From positions 1-11,416 of the forward strand of contig JAEZGJ010000289.1 of NCBI GenBank assembly GCA_023416965.1: a DNA stretch of 11,416 bases. Direction: 5' to 3'. A program made the position numbers and the translations under genes. Source of the DNA: Pseudomonadota bacterium. Lineage in GTDB: Bacteria; Pseudomonadota; Alphaproteobacteria; Rhizobiales; Phreatobacteraceae. A model generated the notes under the pieces. That model had not been told where the DNA came from. It saw only the letters and a list, made by a program, of their open reading frames with translations, and ran no database searches. Below, one piece after another: positions 6,779 to 11,416 of this stretch; within the stretch, counting starts at the first letter, position 1, and every line of letters starts with the position of its first letter.

Positions 6779-6856
6779 GGCGTTGAGGCGGGCCTTGAAC
6801 CCGTCGCCGGCGCGTCATGCGGGCCGCTTGCGGTTCGTGAGCGATGGACGGTCTAG

Positions 6857-8848
<1,992 letters not shown>

Positions 8849-8878
8849 GGGCAAGCCTCCGTCACGAGGGACAGCGCG

Positions 8879-9286
8879 ATGGCGGAGAGCGCGAAGGGCA
8901 GGGGCAAAAGCGGCGGCAAGGATGGCCGCCGGGCGCGCTCGCTGTTTCATGTGCCGAGCGGCTCGCCGCTGTGGGGGCGGCTCGGCCGCTCCATCGCCAT
9001 CTGGTTCTGCCTCATGCTCTTCGGCCTCGCCGTGGGCATGGCCGGCTACTCCGGCTTCGAGGGTATGGGCTGGCGCGATTCGTACCTCAACGCCGCGATG
9101 ATCCTCTCCGGCATGGGTCCGGTGACGGAGCTCAGGACCGACGGCGGAAAGCTCTTCGCCGGGTCCTACTCCATCTTCTCCGGGCTGGTGATCGTGCTGG
9201 CGACGGGCGTAGTGCTCTCGCCCATCGTCCAGCACGTGCTGCACGTCTTCCACGCCGACACGGACGACGACGAGCGGCGAGGGTGA
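8879..9286 (+). CDS. Small two-helix membrane protein with pore-loop-like segment (uncharacterised)
   Basis: This 135-residue protein was not matched to a named family. The N terminus is very basic (KGRGKSGGKDGRRAR, 6-20), followed by a membrane helix (about 37-58), a short re-entrant-looking segment (YLNAAMILSGMGPVTEL, 69-85), a second helix (about 95-117) and an acidic tail ending DTDDDERRG. Helix, pore-like loop, helix is the layout of two-TM potassium-channel subunits, and SGMGPV sits where the selectivity filter would be. The TVGYG filter itself is absent, so a channel role is only a structural guess. The basic N terminus and positive-inside rule suggest cytosolic N and C termini. GAGGGA lies seven bases before the ATG. 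It follows rpoD closely and is probably in its transcript. Confidence 0.82.
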   Translation: MAESAKGRGKSGGKDGRRARSLFHVPSGSPLWGRLGRSIAIWFCLMLFGLAVGMAGYSGFEGMGWRDSYLNAAMILSGMGPVTELRTDGGKLFAGSYSIFSGLVIVLATGVVLSPIVQHVLHVFHADTDDDERRG

Positions 9287-9300
9287 GGGCGACCCGTTCT

Positions 9301-9317
9301 ATCGGGATTCGTCCGAT
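9301..9317 (+). other. Weak hairpin after the membrane-protein gene
   Basis: ATCGG and CCGAT form a 5-bp stem with a 7-base loop 14 bases past the stop. TGTATTTT follows a few bases later (9321-9328). This is at best a weak terminator. The surrounding gap (9287-9372) is noticeably more AT-rich than its neighbours, as expected for a promoter region of the next gene, but I cannot place -35/-10 boxes with confidence. Confidence 0.3.
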
Positions 9318-9361
9318 GATTGTATTTTCCAGGTTTGCGCGTGAATTGTTGGAGCATCCTT

Positions 9362-9367
9362 AGGAGG
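9362..9367 (+). promoter_or_regulatory. Strong ribosome binding site of the frameshifted gene
   Basis: AGGAGG lies five bases before ATG 9373. This ideal site, together with the CPCCGK zinc-ribbon motif that follows in the same frame, shows that translation is meant to begin here and not at the TTG (9426) of the downstream frame. Confidence 0.85.
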
Positions 9368-9372
9368 CTCTC

Positions 9373-9806
9373 ATGACGCACCCCGACAGGATCCATGCCG
9401 TCGCGCGCGGCGAGTCGACATTCGATTGTCCCTGCTGCGGAAAGCTGTCACGGACGATCTGGGGCGAGGTCCACGACCGCCGGGCGACGTTGTGCCCTAC
9501 TACTGCCAGTGGACGGTCGGCGGTCCCGATCACGATGCCAATATCGACCTCATCTTTGGTGCCTGGGGCGATGGCACTACACCTGACGACCGAGCGCTTG
9601 TCAGTCTGCTCTTCCGGCGAAGCGAGACCGTTGGCTTCATGGTGATCGACGCGGAACCAAGGCTGGAGAAGGCCTCCGGCATCGCCAGCGCCGGTCTGGC
9701 GCGCAACGAGGTGATCGGCACGTGGATCGCGAAGAGCGCCTTCCTTGTCGTCGATGTGATCTGGGCCGACGATCCGCGGATCGCCGACCTCGTCGCCGCC
9801 CTCTGA
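9373..9806 (+). pseudogene. Zinc-ribbon-containing hypothetical protein, disrupted by a frameshift
   Basis: Two overlapping frames together make one sensible protein of about 144 residues. Frame one (from ATG 9373) gives MTHPDRIHAVARGESTFDCPCCGKLSRTIWGEVHD with a Cys-x-x-Cys (CPCC) knuckle, then degenerates into Ser/Thr/Pro-rich nonsense and stops at 9645. The -1 frame carries on from about 9477 with PPGDVVPYYCQWTVGG, DANIDLIFGAWGDG, DDRALVSLLFR, GFMVIDAEPRLE and a C terminus ending DLVAAL at 9806. One C missing in the GACCG stretch near 9475-9480 would restore GAC CCG CCG GGC (Asp-Pro-Pro-Gly). It may be a true mutation, a sequencing error, or, less likely, a programmed -1 shift. I do not recognise the family. 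The C terminus is three bases from the convergent SRPBCC gene. Confidence 0.72.
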
Positions 9807-9809
9807 GCC

Positions 9810-10298
9810 TCACATCCCCTTCACCAGCGCCACCAGTTGATCGAGCGCCGTGCCCCAGCCGGTGTGGAAGCCCATGGCCTCGTGCTGCTCCTTGCCCTCC
9901 GGGTCCTTGTGCAGGGCTCGGGCGACATAGAGCGTGCCGCCGGCGGTCGGCGTGATCTCGACGGAAGCCGCCATGAAGGCGCTGCCCGTGGGGCGGAAGC
10001 CCGGGCCGAGGGCGTCGGTAAAGACGAGCAAGCGGTTGGGGATCACGTAGAGCACGCAGCCGGTGCTGTCGTTCTTCTCGCCGTTCGGCCCCTCCATCAC
10101 CGTCCGGAACTTGCCGCCGGGGCGGAGGTCCAGCTCGCAGAGCGTCGTGCGCCAGGGGGCTGGTGTGAACCATTTGACCAGCAGCTCCGGCTCGGTCCAG
10201 GCGCGCCAGACGAGGTGGGGCGGCACGTCCACCTCTCGCCGGAGTTCGAGGTCGAGGGCGGGGTCGAAGACGAAATGGGGTTCGGGGGGCATGGGCAT
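9810..10298 (-). CDS. SRPBCC / AHSA1-domain protein
   Basis: This 162-residue protein has the START-like helix-grip fold of the activator-of-Hsp90-ATPase homologue 1 type. Landmarks are DLELRREVDVPPHLVWRAWTEPELLVKWF (N-terminal strand and helix with the family's W-x-A-W-T-x-P-E-L pattern), LRPGGKFRTVMEGPNGE, GCVLYVIPNRLLVFTDALGPG and the C-terminal helix GFHTGWGTALDQLVALV. In bacteria these domains form hydrophobic ligand pockets and often sit behind an ArsR-type regulator, exactly as here; the ligand is unknown. The GAGGAG (10301-10306 on the minus strand) is only two bases from the first ATG but eight from a second in-frame ATG at 10292, so the true start may be two residues shorter. It is 33 bases downstream of the ArsR gene and almost certainly in the same operon. 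Confidence 0.92.
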   Translation of the reverse strand: MPMPPEPHFVFDPALDLELRREVDVPPHLVWRAWTEPELLVKWFTPAPWRTTLCELDLRPGGKFRTVMEGPNGEKNDSTGCVLYVIPNRLLVFTDALGPGFRPTGSAFMAASVEITPTAGGTLYVARALHKDPEGKEQHEAMGFHTGWGTALDQLVALVKGM

Positions 10299-10331
10299 GT
10301 CTCCTCGTCTGTCTCTTGGGGGGAACGGTGA

Positions 10332-10682
10332 TCAGGCGGGGTCGTCGCCCGGCTCGTCCTTCAGCGTGGCGAGCAGGGCGTCGAGCTGGTCGAGGCGGCG
10401 GGTCCAGAGATCGCGCTGGCCCTCCAGCCAGTGCCCCGCCGCCATGAGCGGCTCAGGGCGGAGCCGGCAGGTGCGCACCCGGCCGCGCTTCTCGGTGGCG
10501 ACGAGCCCGCACTCCTCGAGCAGCTTCAGGTGCTGGAGGAAGCTCGGCAGAGCCATGGAGAAGGGGCGGGCGAGGTCGCTCACCGATGCGGGGCCGCGGC
10601 CCAGCGTCTCCACCACCGCCCGGCGGGTCGGATCGGCGAGGGCGCGGAACGTGTCGTCGAGGCGGGCGGGTGCGGCGTTCAT
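10332..10682 (-). CDS. ArsR-family winged-helix transcriptional regulator
   Basis: This 116-residue winged helix-turn-helix repressor is of the ArsR/SmtB type. FRALADPTRRAVVETLGRGPASVSDLARPF forms the first helices. FSMALPSFLQHLKLLEECGLV is the recognition helix region, and KRGRVRTCRLRPEPL is the beta-wing. The MALPSFLQHL variant is the branch usually paired with AHSA1/SRPBCC genes. Metal-binding ELCVCDL is absent, so it is probably not a metal sensor and may respond to the partner protein or its ligand. Start ATG 10682 has no Shine-Dalgarno sequence and lies seven bases from a candidate -10 box, suggesting leaderless translation. A perfect inverted repeat over the -35 points to autoregulation. 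Confidence 0.95.
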   Translation of the reverse strand: MNAAPARLDDTFRALADPTRRAVVETLGRGPASVSDLARPFSMALPSFLQHLKLLEECGLVATEKRGRVRTCRLRPEPLMAAGHWLEGQRDLWTRRLDQLDALLATLKDEPGDDPA

Positions 10683-10689
10683 GGGAGGG

Positions 10690-10727
10690 AGGCTAGGGCT
10701 GGTCGATACTTAGGTCAATACCTAAGT
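10690..10727 (-). promoter_or_regulatory. ArsR-gene promoter with 20-bp palindromic operator
   Basis: ACTTAGGT (10708-10715) and ACCTAAGT (10720-10727) form a perfect 8-bp inverted repeat with a 4-base spacer. On the minus strand the -35 candidate TTGACC (10713-10718) lies inside it, followed by 17 bases and TAGCCT (10690-10695) as -10. The predicted start site falls on or next to the ATG at 10682. The inverted repeat is a direct observation. That it is the operator of the adjacent ArsR protein is the standard inference from its position. It may also influence the divergent exporter gene 79 bases away. Confidence 0.7.
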
Positions 10728-10794
10728 TTTGTATCAGGGCCGTCCGCCGCTTGTCATGGACGGGCGTCTCGGGCCTGATCGGAAGCGATCCCGC

Positions 10795-10800
10795 GGAGAG
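10795..10800 (+). promoter_or_regulatory. Ribosome binding site of the LysE-family gene
   Basis: GGAGAG lies five bases before ATG 10806 and supports this as the exporter start. Confidence 0.75.
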
Positions 10801-10805
10801 CGCCC

Positions 10806-11416
10806 ATGTCCCTCGAATTCCTGCTGACCACCCTGATCATCGTGGCCTCGCCCGGCACGGGCGTCATCTACACCCTGGCCGCCGGCCTCTCGCGCGGCGG
10901 AAGGGCGAGCGTGCTCGCCGCCTTCGCCTGCACCCTCGGCATCGTGCCGCATCTCGTCGCGGCCATGCTGGGCCTGGCGGCGCTGCTGCACACCAGCGCG
11001 CTCGCCTACAATGCGGTGAAATATGCCGGCGTCGCCTATCTCCTCTGGATGGCCTGGCAGACGCTGCGCGAGGACGGGGCCTTGAGGGTGGAGGCGGAGA
11101 CCGACGCGCGGTCGGCATGGCGGGTCGTCGTCGACGGCATCGCCATCAATGTGCTGAACCCGAAGCTGTCGATCTTCTTCGTGGCTTTCCTGCCGCAGTT
11201 CATTCCCGCCGGGGAAGCGGCGCCGCTCCAGCGCATGCTGGAACTGTCGGGCGTGTTCATGGCGATGACCTTCGCCGTCTTCGCCGTCTACGGGCTGTTC
11301 GCCGCCGCCATGCGGGAGAAGGTGATCTCGCGGCCGGCCGTCATGGCCTGGATGCGGCGGGTCTTTGCGGGTGCCTTCGTGGCGCTGGGCGCGCGCCTCG
11401 CCCTGCAGGAGAAGTG
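10806..11416 (+). CDS. LysE/RhtB-family amino-acid exporter (cut by the window end)
   Basis: The 203 visible codons have no stop and end in GAGAAG plus TG at the window edge. Since RhtB-type proteins are about 205 residues and usually end like this (GARLALQEK), a TGA stop completed by the next base is likely. The protein is an inner-membrane translocator with about six helices. Family marks are SPGTGVIYTLAAGLSRGGRA (15-34; usually SPGP in the family), YAGVAYLLWMAWQTLR (about 77-92) and INVLNPKLSIFFVAFLPQFI (about 116-135). Members export amino acids such as homoserine, threonine, lysine or leucine; the substrate is not deducible. It is divergent from the ArsR gene, and the 123-base gap between them holds the inverted-repeat operator. 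Confidence 0.92.
   Translation, partial: MSLEFLLTTLIIVASPGTGVIYTLAAGLSRGGRASVLAAFACTLGIVPHLVAAMLGLAALLHTSALAYNAVKYAGVAYLLWMAWQTLREDGALRVEAETDARSAWRVVVDGIAINVLNPKLSIFFVAFLPQFIPAGEAAPLQRMLELSGVFMAMTFAVFAVYGLFAAAMREKVISRPAVMAWMRRVFAGAFVALGARLALQEK

Noticed and set aside
8879..9286. Calling the protein behind rpoD a potassium channel
   Set aside because: The helix-loop-helix outline is suggestive, but the TVGYG-type filter is missing, so the functional name is not supported.
9426..9806. Independent gene starting at TTG 9426
   Set aside because: TTG 9426 has no ribosome binding site and its first 15 residues are unconvincing. The strong site at 9362-9367 and the CPCC motif belong to the other frame, so one frameshifted gene explains both.

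Overview
The window is a stretch of high-GC chromosome from an alphaproteobacterium, most likely a member of the Hyphomicrobiales (Rhizobiales). The evidence is the dnaG-rpoD gene order, the alphaproteobacterial style of RpoD (acidic N-terminal linker and a long non-conserved region), the rhizobial-type DnaG with a degenerate zinc site, and strong G/C third-position bias. I cannot name the genus. It is densely coded. No gap reaches 300 bases, and I see no tRNA, rRNA, CRISPR array, insertion sequence or phage gene.

Left part (1-4655). A minus-strand class I aspartate aminotransferase ends at a clear intrinsic terminator. Divergent from it, on the plus strand, are a Tat-exported tripartite tricarboxylate (Bug/TctC-type) solute receptor with no membrane partners in the window, a PAP2-family membrane phosphatase, a glutathione S-transferase-like protein and MoaE, the large subunit of molybdopterin synthase. 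The last two overlap in GTGA and are probably translationally coupled. A promoter-like element embedded in a near-perfect palindrome ends one base before the GST start codon, which suggests a leaderless message.

Centre (4708-9286). This is the conserved replication/transcription core: dnaG (primase), an intrinsic terminator, a regulatory-looking gap with a CtrA-like half-degenerate motif, rpoD (housekeeping sigma factor), then a small two-helix membrane protein with a pore-loop-like segment about 30 bases behind rpoD. In the primase, three of the four canonical zinc ligands are replaced.

Right part (9287-11416). A small zinc-ribbon-like gene with an excellent ribosome binding site is broken by an apparent one-base deletion. 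It converges, almost touching, on an ArsR-family regulator plus SRPBCC/AHSA1-domain operon read on the minus strand. The ArsR gene has a perfect 8-bp inverted-repeat operator over its -35 box and again looks leaderless. Divergent from it is a LysE/RhtB-family exporter that runs off the window edge, probably within one base of its stop codon.

I found no strong case for a wholly new multi-gene system. The points most worth a second look are the primase zinc site, the frameshifted zinc-ribbon gene, the two operator/leaderless promoter arrangements, the CtrA-like site ahead of rpoD and the uncharacterised membrane protein behind rpoD.
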